From Lewinellaceae bacterium (GTDB lineage: Bacteria; Bacteroidota; Bacteroidia; Chitinophagales; Saprospiraceae), in NCBI GenBank assembly GCA_020636325.1, contig JACJYC010000004.1:434001-498000 (forward strand): DNA of 64,000 bases, in the 5' to 3' direction. Under the pieces are notes generated by a model that ran no database searches, was not told where the DNA came from, and saw only the letters and a program-made list of their open reading frames with translations. The stretch's first letter is position 1. Every line of letters begins with the position of its first letter. The translations under genes and the position numbers were made by a program. Below are positions 34,915-43,101 of this stretch, piece after piece.

Positions 34915-35553
34915 ATGAGCAATTTACTGCCCATGTTCCCCCTTCAGATCGTCGTTTTTCCAGATGAGATCGTACACTTGCATATTTTTGAACCCAGATA
35001 CCGGCAGCTGATCCTGGAATGCGACGCTTCCGGAATGACTTTCGGCATCCCGCCGTTTCTGGACGGCAACTTGATGGAGATAGGTACTGAAATCCGTTTG
35101 CTGTCCATCGATAAAACGCATGAAGATGGAAAGATGGATATTCGTGTACAGGGCGTTGGATTATTCCGCAAAATCACCTTTGAGGATCAGGCGCCCGGCA
35201 AGCTTTACGGCATAGGCCAGGTGGAAAGGATTGACCCTTCAAAAGAGAAGGAGGATTTTCTGATCAATTCAAAAATAATGGACCTGGTTTCGGAATTATT
35301 CCGGGTCGCCCATGTCGAAAAAGAAATTCCGGAAGATCCCCACCAATTCAATACCTATTTGCTGTCGCATCATATCGGCATGACAACGGACCAGGAATAC
35401 GAATTGTTGGCGCTGACCGAACCCGATGCCAGACAGGCGTACCTGGTCGATTACCTGGAAAAGGTGCTTCCGATTGCCCGGCAAATGGAACAAATGCGCA
35501 ACAGGGCAAAAATGAACGGTCATTTTCGAATGATCATTCCACCTCAAATATAA
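34915..35553 (+). CDS. Lon N-terminal substrate-binding domain protein
   Basis: 212 residues from the ATG at 34915 (MSNLLPMFPLQIVVFP); an earlier frame opening overlaps the divergent gene and is unlikely. The LPMFPLQIVVFP and HIFEPRYRQLI motifs at the start, and a mixed beta region to about 110 followed by helices to about 205 (EKVLPIARQMEQ), match the stand-alone LON-substrate-binding (PF02190) family. There is no ATPase or protease part. Function of these solo proteins in bacteria is not defined; they are cytoplasmic. Divergently oriented from the alpha-2-macroglobulin gene with only 70 bases between starts. Confidence 0.85.
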   Translation: MSNLLPMFPLQIVVFPDEIVHLHIFEPRYRQLILECDASGMTFGIPPFLDGNLMEIGTEIRLLSIDKTHEDGKMDIRVQGVGLFRKITFEDQAPGKLYGIGQVERIDPSKEKEDFLINSKIMDLVSELFRVAHVEKEIPEDPHQFNTYLLSHHIGMTTDQEYELLALTEPDARQAYLVDYLEKVLPIARQMEQMRNRAKMNGHFRMIIPPQI

Positions 35554-35860
35554 AAAAAACGCACAAGCACCATGGGACGTTTTGGGCCCCTAAAGAACAG
35601 GATTAAGGCAGCACCGTGGTTCGGTAATCCCCTTGTCTCCGAAGAGAACACGCCGAAGCGTGGTGAGGCCCGCCCTAGTTACGGTAAATCTGACCTTTAT
35701 ATTGTAAAATGTTAGGCCAAAACATGAGGGCGCTTGCGCGTTTGGGGAACCGGCCTTCTGCCGATTCGGTCTGCAAGATACGGGTTTTTATCCTTCCCTG
35801 AAAATCACCTCTTAAATTTTTTTATTATTTAAATTTGCAGCCGTTTTTAAAAAACACCAT
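35554..35860. other. 307-base gene-free interval upstream of the ABC-F gene
   Basis: Contains a short palindrome, cacgccgaagcgtgg, at 35649-35663 that resembles those at 18252 and 38061, and a -7 box TAAATTTG at 35830-35837, 23 bases before the ABC-F start. Otherwise I see no ORF or stable RNA. Confidence 0.55.
35830..35837 (+). promoter_or_regulatory. -7 type promoter box of the ABC-F gene
   Basis: TAAATTTG matches TAnnTTTG and lies 23 bases before the ATG. The upstream region is T-rich without a clear TTG at the right distance, so the -33 part is weak. Confidence 0.45.
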
Positions 35861-37768
35861 ATGCTGACCGCTACAGAAATATATGTGCAATACGGCGACC
35901 GAATCCTCATGGACCGGATCAACCTCGTTGTGGGCGACCGCGACCGGGTGGGCCTCGTCGGCCGCAACGGCGCCGGGAAATCGACCTTCCTCAAGATCCT
36001 TGCCGGGGAGATCCGTCCGGATGAAGGCCGTATCGCCCGGCCTTCCGGCTCCAGCCTCGGTTTCCTACACCAGGAAATGGAGCTGCCGAAAGGCAAAACC
36101 GTCCTGGAAGAAACCCTGACCGCCTTTGCGGACCTGAAAGCCCTCGAAGACCGGCTTGCAGAACTGAATGAGGAAATCGGCGAGCGCACCGATTACGAAA
36201 GCCAGTCTTATGCCGACCTGCTGGAGGAGTTCGACCTGGCCAACCACCGGTTTCAGGTCCTGGGCGGCGTGAACATGGAGGCCGAAAGTGAGAAAGTCCT
36301 GAAAGGCCTCGGCTTCAAGGACAAGGACTTCAACCGGCTCACCGACGAGTTCAGCGGGGGCTGGCAGATGCGGATCGAACTGGCCAAAATGCTGCTCCAG
36401 AAACCGGATTACCTCCTCCTGGACGAACCGACCAACCACCTGGATATCGAATCCATCATCTGGCTGGAAGGCTTCCTGCAAAGTTATCCCGGAGCCATTA
36501 TCCTGATCTCGCACGATAAGCTTTTCCTGGACAACATCACCAACCGGACCGTCGAGATCGAGCTGGGCAAGGTTTATGATTATAAGGCGGCTTACAGCAA
36601 ATACGTGGAAATGCGGGCCGACCGCCGCGAAAAGCAAATGTCGGCTTATGAGAACCAGCAAAAAGTGATCGCCCAGAAGGAGCGGACCATCAACCGGTTC
36701 ATGGCCAAGGCCACCAAGACCAAGATGGCCCAATCCATGCAAAAACAACTGGATAAGATCGAAAGGGTGGAGATCGATCAGGAAGATATCGCCGGAATGA
36801 ACCTCCGTTTCCCGCCTTCTCCCCGGTCGGGCCAGGTGGTGATGGAAGCCAGGAAACTGTCCAAGAATTACGGCGATCTTCAGGTCTTGCAAAACGTCGA
36901 CTTCAAATTGGACCGCGGCGACCGGGTAGCGTTTGTCGGCCAGAACGGCCAGGGTAAAACCACCCTGGCCCGGATACTGGTCAGTCAATTGCCCTATTCC
37001 GGCGGAGAGCTCACGGTCGGGCACAATGTCCAGATCGGCTATTATGCCCAGAACCAGTCGGATACGCTCCAATCCAAACTGACCCTGCTGGAAACCATGG
37101 AACACTACTCGCCGCCGGAAATGACCACCCGCCTGCGCGCCATTTTGGGAGCCTTTCTGTTCAGCGGGGAAGACGTCGATAAAAAGGTCAGCGTCCTCTC
37201 GGGCGGTGAAAGGGCGCGGCTGGCCCTGGCTTGCATGCTCCTGCGTCCGTTCAACCTGTTGGTACTGGACGAACCGACGAACCACCTGGACATGATCTCC
37301 AAGGATATCCTCAAGCAGGCCCTGATGGAGTACGACGGGACCCTGGTGGTGGTCTCCCACGACCGGGAATTCCTGGGCGGCCTGACCAACCGGACCATTG
37401 AGTTCAGGGATAAACACCTGTACGACCACATCGGCGACGTCAACCAGTTCCTGGAAAAGCGCAAAGTGACCGATATGCGCATGCTGGAACTGGCTTCCCA
37501 GCAAGATCGCACCGCAGCAGCCGCCAAACCGGAACTCACCTTCGAAGAGCGGAAACGACTGATGCGCGCCGTGCAGAATGCCGAAAAAAAGGTGGAAAAC
37601 CTGGAGTCGGACATCAGCGCAATCGAAGCCAAACTGGCCGACCCCGAATTCTACTCCCGTTCCGACAGCCCGGCCATCATGGAAAAGTATCAGCTGCTGA
37701 AAAAGGAATTGGAACTGGCGATGAAGGAATGGGAAGAAGCCCATCTGGAGCTGGAAGAGGGGAATTAG
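35861..37768 (+). CDS. ABC-F family ATPase (translation factor type)
   Basis: 635 residues with two ATP-binding cassettes and no membrane segments. First cassette: Walker A GRNGAGKST (34-42), signature FSGGWQMR at about 166, Walker B LLLDEPTNHLD. Second: Walker A GQNGQGKTT at about 361, signature LSGGERAR at about 446, Walker B LLVLDEPTNHLD. Between them lies a charged linker (about 245-310, EKQMSAYENQQKVIAQKE) that in this family reaches the ribosomal P/E site, and the C-terminus (about 545-635) is a coiled coil, as in Uup/YheS-like members. Members act on the ribosome to relieve stalled or blocked translation. The subfamily cannot be assigned safely. A hairpin terminator follows at 37927. 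Confidence 0.92.
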   Translation: MLTATEIYVQYGDRILMDRINLVVGDRDRVGLVGRNGAGKSTFLKILAGEIRPDEGRIARPSGSSLGFLHQEMELPKGKTVLEETLTAFADLKALEDRLAELNEEIGERTDYESQSYADLLEEFDLANHRFQVLGGVNMEAESEKVLKGLGFKDKDFNRLTDEFSGGWQMRIELAKMLLQKPDYLLLDEPTNHLDIESIIWLEGFLQSYPGAIILISHDKLFLDNITNRTVEIELGKVYDYKAAYSKYVEMRADRREKQMSAYENQQKVIAQKERTINRFMAKATKTKMAQSMQKQLDKIERVEIDQEDIAGMNLRFPPSPRSGQVVMEARKLSKNYGDLQVLQNVDFKLDRGDRVAFVGQNGQGKTTLARILVSQLPYSGGELTVGHNVQIGYYAQNQSDTLQSKLTLLETMEHYSPPEMTTRLRAILGAFLFSGEDVDKKVSVLSGGERARLALACMLLRPFNLLVLDEPTNHLDMISKDILKQALMEYDGTLVVVSHDREFLGGLTNRTIEFRDKHLYDHIGDVNQFLEKRKVTDMRMLELASQQDRTAAAAKPELTFEERKRLMRAVQNAEKKVENLESDISAIEAKLADPEFYSRSDSPAIMEKYQLLKKELELAMKEWEEAHLELEEGN

Positions 37769-37825
37769 GTGTCAGGTGTCAGTTGTCAGTGGACAGTGGA
37801 CAGTGGACAGTTGTCAGTGGTCAGG
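37769..37825 (+). repeat. 7-bp tandem repeat (CAGTTGT/CAGTGGA) at the 3' end of the ABC-F gene
   Basis: Starts immediately after the stop codon. Eight heptamers, cores cagttgt and cagtgga, with the same seven-base period as at 18192 and 42031. Confidence 0.85.
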
Positions 37826-37926
37826 CTCCGCCCGGCAACTTCGCCTAAAGCTTCGTCGCCCGGTGGCCGTAGCTTCAGCGGAGTAGAGGGGCAGTGCTGC
37901 CGTCAGATCTCCTGGCAATCAACAGG

Positions 37927-37977
37927 AAAGGCATCTGCATGTTTTCCGGGCCAAATCGGAATGTTGCAGATGCCTTT
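37927..37977 (+). terminator. Hairpin terminator downstream of the ABC-F gene
   Basis: A perfect 13-bp stem, aaaggcatctgca at 37927-37939 with its complement at 37965-37977, 25-base loop. Only a short T run (4 T) follows the stem. Located 158 bases after the ABC-F stop. Confidence 0.65.
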
Positions 37978-38060
37978 TAGTAATCGGATCAATGCTTTAT
38001 TGAAGAATCGAGGAACTGAAGAATCGAGGAACCGGAGGTAAGGCCAATCGGATCAATCGA

Positions 38061-38076
38061 CCACGCCGCGGCGTGG
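38061..38076. repeat. Short palindrome between direct repeats
   Basis: ccacgccgcggcgtgg is a perfect palindrome. The decamer gatcaatcga lies on both sides (38051-38060 and just after 38078), resembling an insertion into a short direct repeat or a duplication made by one. Similar palindromes are at 18252-18267 and 35649-35663. Confidence 0.65.
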
Positions 38077-38105
38077 CGGATCAATCGATTCAATCAAATA
38101 TCACT

Positions 38106-39161
38106 TTATTTTTCGCTCGCCAATGCCGAGGCAACAATAGCGCCGATCAGTCCGCCGAATTCAGCGCCGATCGCGTCGGCCAGCCAAACCGGGATGCGCT
38201 CCGGACTTACCGTCCCGTCTTCATTGGGTGCGGAGATGGATTTCCAGTACCAGAAATACCGGCTGTTCTTCAGGATGGACAGCATGGAGAGGACAACCTT
38301 GGGGTTATCCATTTTACCGTAACGTGTGAGCTTGTATTCCTGGTCATTCATGAAGTTGACGAACTGCCCCAGGTCTTCCGGGGAGTTTACCGCCATGGCT
38401 ACGGCCTGATCAAAGACCGGCAGCAACAATTCCCTGTCCCTTTGGCTCAGATTGCTTTCGGCCAACCGGGCCTTGTAGTCGCTGAAATCGCGATTGAAAT
38501 TGAGGGCCTGAGCGCCTATCAGTTCTTCATCGCTAACCGGTAATTCGACTTCTGCCAGGAATTGGGCAGCTTTGTCCGTCAGGAACTTCTGCAAAGCTTT
38601 TTCATCGTTTTTCAAGGCCTGGATCTCATTTTGGTTCTCATTCAGGATAACCTGTACGGCGAGGTTGTGCAGTTGACCGACTTTGTCCTGCGGATTGAAC
38701 GGGTTGTACAGGTTGCCTGCCGGAAAACCTTCAGCCGGTTCGAAAACCACGCGCAGCGTACCATCCGATGCTTTGCGCAAGGGGTAAAAACCGGCCGGGA
38801 TGACGCCTTCGTCCAGCCCTAAATCCTGAGCAGTGACCGGGTCAATGGTGTAGTCACTGGTCAGCGGGAAATATTGCCCGAAATACTGACCTGCCGCACT
38901 CCCGTTGCCGAATTGGAGTGCTAACCGGTTTTGCGCGTTATAGTCCTCTTCGTCCCAACCGATCCAGATGCAATTGCTGAAACTGTACAGGCAGCCGCGC
39001 TTGGTAGAAGTGCCGAAATGAATGAAAATACGGTCTCCATCCGGAATGGTAGGCGTGTATTTGATTCCAGGTTCGGTGATGGCGGGTTCTTCGATGACCT
39101 TGGTACAGGAAATGGCTGTCAGGACAAGGGCAGTGATCGAGATTACAATTGCGTTTTTCAT
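38106..39161 (-). CDS. Putative lipoprotein of unknown function
   Basis: 351 residues. The signal sequence MKNAIVISITALVLTAISC is a good lipoprotein signal with Cys19. The N-terminal 130 residues are beta-rich and contain an unusual CLYSFSNCIWIGWDEED segment with two Cys residues close together; the middle (about 155-290) is helical and charged, and the last 30 residues are small and hydrophobic (GGLIGAIVASALAS). I recognise no family. It is monocistronic between a repeat-rich region and the divergent iorA-type gene, and should sit in the outer membrane or periplasm. Confidence 0.65.
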   Translation of the reverse strand: MKNAIVISITALVLTAISCTKVIEEPAITEPGIKYTPTIPDGDRIFIHFGTSTKRGCLYSFSNCIWIGWDEEDYNAQNRLALQFGNGSAAGQYFGQYFPLTSDYTIDPVTAQDLGLDEGVIPAGFYPLRKASDGTLRVVFEPAEGFPAGNLYNPFNPQDKVGQLHNLAVQVILNENQNEIQALKNDEKALQKFLTDKAAQFLAEVELPVSDEELIGAQALNFNRDFSDYKARLAESNLSQRDRELLLPVFDQAVAMAVNSPEDLGQFVNFMNDQEYKLTRYGKMDNPKVVLSMLSILKNSRYFWYWKSISAPNEDGTVSPERIPVWLADAIGAEFGGLIGAIVASALASEK

Positions 39162-39378
39162 ACCTAATGCTTTTAATCGTGAATGAATGTTTTTGAAAAC
39201 TGATTTTCAATCAAATCCACGATTCGATTTCTTTGTTACCTGGATAAGGGATTAATCGTAGAAAATTTTGAAAATTCTGAGCGCTAATGAGCAGAACACC
39301 TGGCCCGCTTCAGGATTCCTTCAGGATTATTCCTTATCTTTAAGGGCAACCTTTCCATCACCCAGAAGCAATCCGATC

Positions 39379-39834
39379 ATGAAAATCACTTTCAAACTGA
39401 ACGGTAAAACGGTCCAGGTCGAAGCGCCCTCCGACGCCAGTTTGCTGTGGACCTTGCGAGAACGCCTGGAACTGACCGGCACCAAATTCGGTTGCGGAGC
39501 GGCCCTTTGCGGCGCCTGCACCGTTCACCTGGACGGGATCCCGACCCGCGCCTGCATCACGCCCCTGAGCATGGTCTCCCGCCGGTCCGTAACCACGATA
39601 GAAGGCCTTTCGGAAGACCAATCCCACCCCTTGCAAAAGGCCTGGGTAGAGGCGCAGGTCCCCCAATGCGGATATTGCCAGTCCGGGCAGATCATGCAGG
39701 CGGCGGCCTTGCTGGAAAATACCAAGAATCCGAGCCGGGAACAGATCGTCGCCTATATGAACGGCGTCATTTGCCGCTGCGGCACGTATACCCGGATCAT
39801 CAAAGCCATTGAAATGGCTGCAAAAGAAAGGTAA
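39379..39834 (+). CDS. iorA: Small [2Fe-2S] subunit of a molybdenum hydroxylase (IorA type)
   Basis: 151 residues from the ATG at 39379 (MKITFKLNGKTVQ). Two [2Fe-2S] clusters are indicated: a plant-ferredoxin-like set Cys39, Cys44, Cys47, Cys59 (GCGAALCGACTVH) and a second set Cys97, Cys100, Cys132, Cys134 (CGYCQSG, CRCGTY). This is the small subunit of the xanthine oxidase family in the isoquinoline 1-oxidoreductase arrangement, passing electrons from the molybdenum site. The large subunit follows 2 bases later. No FAD subunit is present, as expected for the IorAB subtype, which uses cytochrome or another carrier. Symbol given by similarity; the true substrate is unknown. Confidence 0.85.
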   Translation: MKITFKLNGKTVQVEAPSDASLLWTLRERLELTGTKFGCGAALCGACTVHLDGIPTRACITPLSMVSRRSVTTIEGLSEDQSHPLQKAWVEAQVPQCGYCQSGQIMQAAALLENTKNPSREQIVAYMNGVICRCGTYTRIIKAIEMAAKER

Positions 39835-39836
39835 TC

Positions 39837-42020
39837 ATGAAAGCATTATCCCATACTCGTCAGGCCCTTTCCAGAAGGCAATTTCTGACCGCTGCAGGCG
39901 GTATCACCTTTGTCATCACCGCTTCGTCCCTTGTTCCCAGGTCGCTATTCGGGGAAAGCCCGGATCAGCCGGTCTCAGGGGAGGATAAAAGCATTAATGC
40001 CTGGGTCCATATTTCACCGGATGGAAAAATAACCATTTACAACCCCGCTGCGGAAATGGGGCAGGGGTCGATGACCGCCCTGCCGGTGCTCGTTGCGGAA
40101 GAAATGGATGCCGATTGGTCGATGGTCCAAATTGAATATTCTCCGATCGAACCGTCTGTTTACGGCGCAGGCGGCAGAAGGGGCGGCGGCCGGATGATGA
40201 CAGTGGGCAGCTGGGCGGTCAGCGGTTATTTTGATAACCTGCGGCACGCCGGCGCTCAGGTTCGGTACGTCCTCCTGGCGAACGCAGCTGAAAAATGGGA
40301 AGTTCCGGTCGAGAGCCTGACAACGGAACCCGGCGTGGTGGTTCACGAAGCTTCCGGGAAACGGATGACCTACGGAGAGATCGCCTCCTTTGCCCGGATA
40401 CCGGATGAAATCCCGGAAATCCCGATGGAAAAAATGAAATCCCCCGACCGGTTCAGGTTGATCGGGAAAGTAATGCCTCGTTACGATATTCCTGCCAAAA
40501 CAGACGGCAGCGCACAATTCGCCATGGACGTTGTATTGCCGGATATGGTCTACGGGGTGATTGCCCGTGCACCGGTCAACGGAGCCCGGCCGGAGTTGCT
40601 GAACGAACAGGACCTGCGGAAAATGCCCGGTGTCGTGGATGTTGTCCTGCTGGAATACGGCGTGGGGATTGTAACCGAATCGATCGAAACGGCGTTCAGC
40701 GCCCAGAACAAAATACAGATCAACTGGACCGGATCACCAAAAGCGGAGGGCCACAACAGCGAAGCCGACCTGGAAACCTATCCCGGATTGCTGGACCGGC
40801 GTGAAGGCCGGTTCAATCGTATCGCAGAGAACGGCGATGCGGAGGACGGATTAAACACGGCCGCCAGGACCTATACCTTCGACTATAGGAATGATTATGT
40901 ATATCATGCCCAGATGGAACCCTTGAACGCCGTGGTCGCTTTGTCTCCTGACGGCCAATCAGCTGATGTATGGGCAGGCACCCAGGCTCCGGACGGGGCA
41001 AGGTCGGCAGCTGCCAGGGCATTGGGTCTGGACAGATCCAGGGTGAACTTCCACCCATGCTATCTTGGGGGCGGATTCGGGCGCCGGTCCATGTCGGACT
41101 ATGTAGAGGAGGCGGCTATCCTGGCCAAAGCGGTGAAAAAACCGCTTAAGCTGATCTGGACCCGGGAGGACGACGTGCAGTATGGCGCTTTCCGCCCAAT
41201 GTCGCTCCAACGCATGCAAGCCGGGGTTGACCAATCCGGAAACCTGACCGCCTGGAAGCACCAGATAGTCGGCACAGGCGGCGGACTGCTGGCTTCCGGC
41301 GCCGAAAATCCGTATTATACCATTCCCAATCTGCGGATTGAGGTTTTGAACGTGGATCACGGCGTACGAACCAAGCACTGGAGAGCGGTAGGCCATGGTC
41401 CCAATAAGTATGCCATCGAAGCCTTTATCGATGAGATCGCCCTTGGAGAAGGCCGCGATCCGTATGCGTTCCGGAGGGAGTTGATGAAGAACTCGCCGAG
41501 GGCGCTGAAGGTCCTGGATAAAGTAGCCAAAATGTCGGATTGGGACGCCAGACCCCGCGAAGGCCGGGCCAGGGGCATGGCGTTCGCCGAGCGGAGCGGT
41601 TCGCTGGCCGGGGGCGTATGCGAGATCTCGGTTGACCGGGAAAGCGGTCAGATCAGGGTCCACCATTTCTGGGTAGCGATCGACGGCGGAACCATTGTCC
41701 AACCCGATAATGCCAGGGCGCAAACAGAAGGTTGCATCGTCATGGGCCTGAGCAGCGTGTTGACCGAACGGATCACCTTTGTCGACGGCAAGGTGCAGCA
41801 ATCCAATTTCAATGATTACGAGATCTTGCGGATTGCGGATGCGCCGGAAAGCATTGAAGTGGAATTCATCCCGTCAACTGAAGATCCTGCCGGCCTGGGA
41901 GAGGCCGGGTTACCTGTGGTAGGCGGTGCGGTGGCCAATGCCTTCCGTGCGCTGACGGGCAAGCGCTTATTGCACATGCCGTTTACGCCGGATCGGGTTT
42001 TGGAGGTATTGAATGGATAG
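39837..42020 (+). CDS. iorB: Molybdopterin-binding subunit of a molybdenum hydroxylase (IorB type), Tat-exported
   Basis: 727 residues, 2 bases after iorA. A twin-arginine signal, SRRQFLTAAGG at about residues 12-22, followed by a hydrophobic stretch, sends the folded complex to the periplasm; the small subunit has no signal and would travel with it. Family landmarks are the QxEPxxAVA-like segment (HAQMEPLNAVVAL), GGGFGRR at the molybdopterin site, and a C-terminal GLGEAGLP holding the active-site Glu. IorAB-type enzymes oxidise N-heterocycles or aldehydes; the substrate here is unknown. No XdhC-type maturation gene or cytochrome gene is adjacent. 7-bp repeats begin about 10 bases after the stop. 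Confidence 0.87.
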   Translation: MKALSHTRQALSRRQFLTAAGGITFVITASSLVPRSLFGESPDQPVSGEDKSINAWVHISPDGKITIYNPAAEMGQGSMTALPVLVAEEMDADWSMVQIEYSPIEPSVYGAGGRRGGGRMMTVGSWAVSGYFDNLRHAGAQVRYVLLANAAEKWEVPVESLTTEPGVVVHEASGKRMTYGEIASFARIPDEIPEIPMEKMKSPDRFRLIGKVMPRYDIPAKTDGSAQFAMDVVLPDMVYGVIARAPVNGARPELLNEQDLRKMPGVVDVVLLEYGVGIVTESIETAFSAQNKIQINWTGSPKAEGHNSEADLETYPGLLDRREGRFNRIAENGDAEDGLNTAARTYTFDYRNDYVYHAQMEPLNAVVALSPDGQSADVWAGTQAPDGARSAAARALGLDRSRVNFHPCYLGGGFGRRSMSDYVEEAAILAKAVKKPLKLIWTREDDVQYGAFRPMSLQRMQAGVDQSGNLTAWKHQIVGTGGGLLASGAENPYYTIPNLRIEVLNVDHGVRTKHWRAVGHGPNKYAIEAFIDEIALGEGRDPYAFRRELMKNSPRALKVLDKVAKMSDWDARPREGRARGMAFAERSGSLAGGVCEISVDRESGQIRVHHFWVAIDGGTIVQPDNARAQTEGCIVMGLSSVLTERITFVDGKVQQSNFNDYEILRIADAPESIEVEFIPSTEDPAGLGEAGLPVVGGAVANAFRALTGKRLLHMPFTPDRVLEVLNG

Positions 42021-42030
42021 GGGCGGGAAT

Positions 42031-42111
42031 CAGTTGACAGTTGTCAGTTGTCAGTTATCAGTTGTCAGATATCAGTTGTCAGTTGACAGTTATCAGTTGT
42101 CAGTTGACAGT
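42031..42111 (+). repeat. 7-bp tandem repeat (CAGTTGT/CAGTTAT) at the 3' end of iorB
   Basis: About eleven heptamers with cores cagttgt, cagttat, cagttga and cagatat. It lies between iorB and the convergent kdgD gene, and has the same period and a core shared with the array at 37769. Confidence 0.9.
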
Positions 42112-42172
42112 CTTTGCCTGGAGGGGGATGAACGGTAGTTCTGTCCTTGGAGCAACACCATCTGGTTGGGAT

Positions 42173-43090
42173 CTATTCACTCAAGCCTTCCGCTACTTCA
42201 ATCAAACCCTGCAATATTCCAATCTCCTCAGCATCCGGCATCACCAGGGGCGCCCGTACGTCGCCGCCGCTCCGGCCGGCCAGTGCAGCCCCGGCCTTGA
42301 TCAAACTGACCGCATAACCCGCTTTTTTGCTCCTCAGCCGGACAAAGGGAATGAAAAAATCCCTGATGATGGCAGCCACGGTTTCCCGGTCCCCGCCACG
42401 CAGGGCCTTGTAGTATTTCACCGCCAGATCCGGAACGAAATTAAAGACCGCTGAAGAGTACGTATTGACCCCGATGGAAAGATAAGCCTCCGAGATGATC
42501 TCAGCTGTGGGCACCCCGCCGATATACACCAACCGGTCCCCAACGGTTTTGATGGTATCGTTCAGGTCCTGCATATTGCCCGTGCCGTCCTTCAAACCGA
42601 TCAGGTTCGGGCAGTCGTCCGCCAATTCCCGGATATGTCCGGCGGATAAAACTCCGTTGGACCGGTTGTAATAAATTACCGGCAAACGGGTGCTTTGCAT
42701 GATTGTTCTGGCATAGGATACCACACCTTCTTTCGGGCTTTCTGTCAGGTAAGGCGGCATCAGCAACAACCCGTCTATTCCGGCCTCCTCGGCCATTTTT
42801 GCGAATTCTACGGCCTCCGGAATACTCCGCCCGATGCTGGAAATGACAGGCAATTGTCCTTTTACTTCCTGAACGGCTGTTTGGATCACCTTCTGGTATT
42901 CTCCGCGCGAAAGAGAAAAGAACTCACCGGTGCCCCCGGCCACGAAGACCGCCGTTATTTCGTGCGCCATGAACCATTTCAACCTTTCCGCATAGGTGGC
43001 GGCATTGAATTCACCGTTTTTATCCATATCCGTAATGGGAAAGGACAGCAGGCCGTCGCTCAAGGCGGTTCTCAGTTTGTCGAAGCTCAT
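42173..43090 (-). CDS. kdgD: 5-dehydro-4-deoxyglucarate dehydratase
   Basis: 305 residues from the ATG at 43090 (MSFDKLRTALSDGLLSFPIT). A TTG 15 bases upstream is in frame but would overlap garD. A member of the DHDPS/NAL aldolase family: Schiff-base Lys167 in GLKDGTGN, active-site Tyr141 in IYYNR, and GGTGEFFSL at the substrate end. It converts 5-dehydro-4-deoxy-glucarate to 2,5-dioxopentanoate with loss of CO2 and water. Its place after garD matches the substrate made there. The next step, a 2,5-dioxopentanoate dehydrogenase giving 2-oxoglutarate, is not in the window. Confidence 0.93.
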   Translation of the reverse strand: MSFDKLRTALSDGLLSFPITDMDKNGEFNAATYAERLKWFMAHEITAVFVAGGTGEFFSLSRGEYQKVIQTAVQEVKGQLPVISSIGRSIPEAVEFAKMAEEAGIDGLLLMPPYLTESPKEGVVSYARTIMQSTRLPVIYYNRSNGVLSAGHIRELADDCPNLIGLKDGTGNMQDLNDTIKTVGDRLVYIGGVPTAEIISEAYLSIGVNTYSSAVFNFVPDLAVKYYKALRGGDRETVAAIIRDFFIPFVRLRSKKAGYAVSLIKAGAALAGRSGGDVRAPLVMPDAEEIGILQGLIEVAEGLSE

Positions 43091-43101
43091 TTTTACATTT
43101 T

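Larger units (their letters stand above)
37769..38105. other. 337-base interval of repeats and hairpins
   Basis: In order: 7-bp repeats (37769-37825), a sequence related to the 44-bp repeat of 25725 (about 37868-37887), the terminator (37927-37977), two copies of gaatcgaggaac about 16 bases apart (about 38005-38032), and a palindrome ccacgccgcggcgtgg (38061-38076) flanked on both sides by gatcaatcga. No coding potential. Confidence 0.7.

Noticed and set aside
39379..42020. Carbon monoxide dehydrogenase or xanthine dehydrogenase
   Set aside because: There is no FAD-binding subunit and the large subunit has a Tat signal, both typical of the IorAB subtype instead.
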